DNA from: an uncultured Bacteroides sp.
GTDB taxonomy: Bacteria > Bacteroidota > Bacteroidia > Bacteroidales > Bacteroidaceae
NCBI RefSeq assembly: GCF_937912035.1
Contig: NZ_CALDPF010000028.1
Location: 62,001 to 126,000 of the forward strand
DNA length: 64,000 bases
Direction of reading: 5' to 3'
The translations under genes and the position numbers were made by a program. Positions within the stretch are counted from its first letter, which is position 1, and each line of letters begins with the position of its first letter. This document shows positions 63,372-64,000 of this stretch, in pieces. Under the pieces are notes generated by a model that worked only from the letters and a program-made list of their open reading frames with translations, was not told the origin of the DNA and ran no database searches.

Positions 63372-64000
63372 TTATTTCACGATATTCCTGACTTCCTGGA
63401 GACGTTCCCATTCCAGACTGGCCATTATAAACGGACCTACTGCCTTAGGATCATTGTCTCTGATTTTTTCATTTATATAATAGTCATAGTCGCCCATGCG
63501 GTAGTTCTTTCCGCCAAGACCGGCTACAGCACAAGCTTTTGTTATGCTAATCAGGCCTTTGTCGTCTATAGTTATAAAGTTATCCAGTATACCTTTATAT
63601 CCCTTTTCTGCTACTGCCAGATACGAAGGATCCAAATATCCTTTTCGTACAGCCTTGAACAGAGTGTATACAAACATTACCGAGCATGAAGATTCCAGAT
63701 AATTACCTTCATCGCCGCTTCTGTCTAGGACTTGATACCACAGACCTGTTTCTTCGTCCTGCAGCCTTTTTATCTGTTCTGCAACTTTGTTCAGTGTAAT
63801 AATCATTGAGTCCCTGCCCGCTTCGTGTTGTGGAATAAACTCCAGAGCATCAACAAATGCCATGGCATACCAACCCAAGGCACGTCCCCAACTGTGCTGT
63901 GACTGTCCTGTTACCGGGTCAGCCCATTTCTCTTTCTTGCTGACGTCGCATGCGTGTTTATACAGGTCTGTCTTAGGATCGTAGGTGTGGCGTGCTGCCA
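63372..64000 (-). CDS. Unsaturated rhamnogalacturonyl/glucuronyl hydrolase, GH105 (partial)
   Basis: The reading frame is open to the right edge, so the N-terminus lies outside the window. About 209 residues are visible. The fragment contains DVSKKEKWADPVTGQSQHSWGRALGWYAMAFVDALE-type sequence (given here in pieces: KWADPVTGQ, HSWGRALGWYAMA). The C-terminal ITKACAVAGLGG and GPFIMASLEWE segments are also typical of GH105. It removes the 4,5-unsaturated galacturonate ends made by pectate lyases. It completes the minus-strand operon with CE12-CE8 and CE7. No start can be assigned. Confidence 0.92.
   Translation of the reverse strand, partial: AARHTYDPKTDLYKHACDVSKKEKWADPVTGQSQHSWGRALGWYAMAFVDALEFIPQHEAGRDSMIITLNKVAEQIKRLQDEETGLWYQVLDRSGDEGNYLESSCSVMFVYTLFKAVRKGYLDPSYLAVAEKGYKGILDNFITIDDKGLISITKACAVAGLGGKNYRMGDYDYYINEKIRDNDPKAVGPFIMASLEWERLQEVRNIVK

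Noticed and set aside
63372..63878. GH105 as a complete short gene starting at an internal TTG/Met-like codon
   Set aside because: The frame is open to the right edge and the residues beyond 63878 continue the GH105 sequence (KWADPVTGQ, HSWGRALG), so the gene is cut by the window.
1..64000. rRNA, tRNA, insertion sequences, prophage genes
   Set aside because: I saw no transposase, integrase or phage gene and no recognisable rRNA or tRNA in the spacers; weak tRNAs could still be missed by eye.

Overview
This 64 kb window is chromosomal DNA of a gut-type Bacteroidales bacterium (Bacteroides, Phocaeicola, Prevotella or a close relative). Four things point there: SusC/SusD pairs, a hybrid two-component system, promoters of the TTTG / TAnnTTTG type, and many lipoproteins with an SCxxE-like N-terminus. 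I could not fix the genus. No rRNA, tRNA, phage, insertion sequence or CRISPR array was found.

Left part, 1-11.6 kb. A partial HTH-like gene runs off the left edge. It is divergent from an aminoethylphosphonate (AEP) operon: a DUF5690-like membrane protein, PhnX, PhnW and an OprP/OprO-like porin. Together these could import AEP and split it to acetaldehyde and phosphate. RNase R, a GH92 alpha-mannosidase lipoprotein and a membrane-anchored MutS-like ATPase follow on the minus strand.

Middle part, 11.7-33.4 kb. An epimerase, a PAP2 phosphatase and DusB form one operon, followed by a U32 protein of the tRNA/rRNA hydroxylation type. Next come a TonB-dependent receptor and three large lipoproteins. 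The first lipoprotein carries a metzincin zinc motif behind a fimbrillin-anchor-like region, and the other two are tandem paralogues. MnmA has a promoter and an intrinsic terminator in its leader. An AraC-type regulator is divergent from a complete RND efflux operon (adaptor, pump, outer-membrane factor). Three gene-end spacers in this part carry tandem 21-22 bp quasi-palindromic units with different sequences.

Right part, 33.7-64 kb. This is a pectin (homogalacturonan) utilisation locus. A SusC-SusD-surface lipoprotein operon is divergent from two PL1 pectate lyases, a GH28 polygalacturonase and a GH43 enzyme. Then come the galacturonate genes uxaB-uxaA-exuT-like-uxaC, a CE8 pectin methylesterase, a 1480-residue hybrid sensor/regulator, two acyl esterases, a CE12-CE8 fusion esterase and a GH105 cut by the right edge. 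The expected order of work is: surface demethylation, deacetylation and cleavage; SusCD import; removal of unsaturated ends by GH105; isomerisation, reduction and dehydration of galacturonate to 2-keto-3-deoxygluconate. Genes for metabolism of that product (kdgK, eda, kduI, kduD) are not in the window.

The items most worth following up are the metzincin/fimbrillin-like lipoprotein cluster, the 21-22 bp repeat arrays, the GH43 promoter nested inside a terminator hairpin, the AEP import operon, and the conserved-looking attenuator leader of mnmA.
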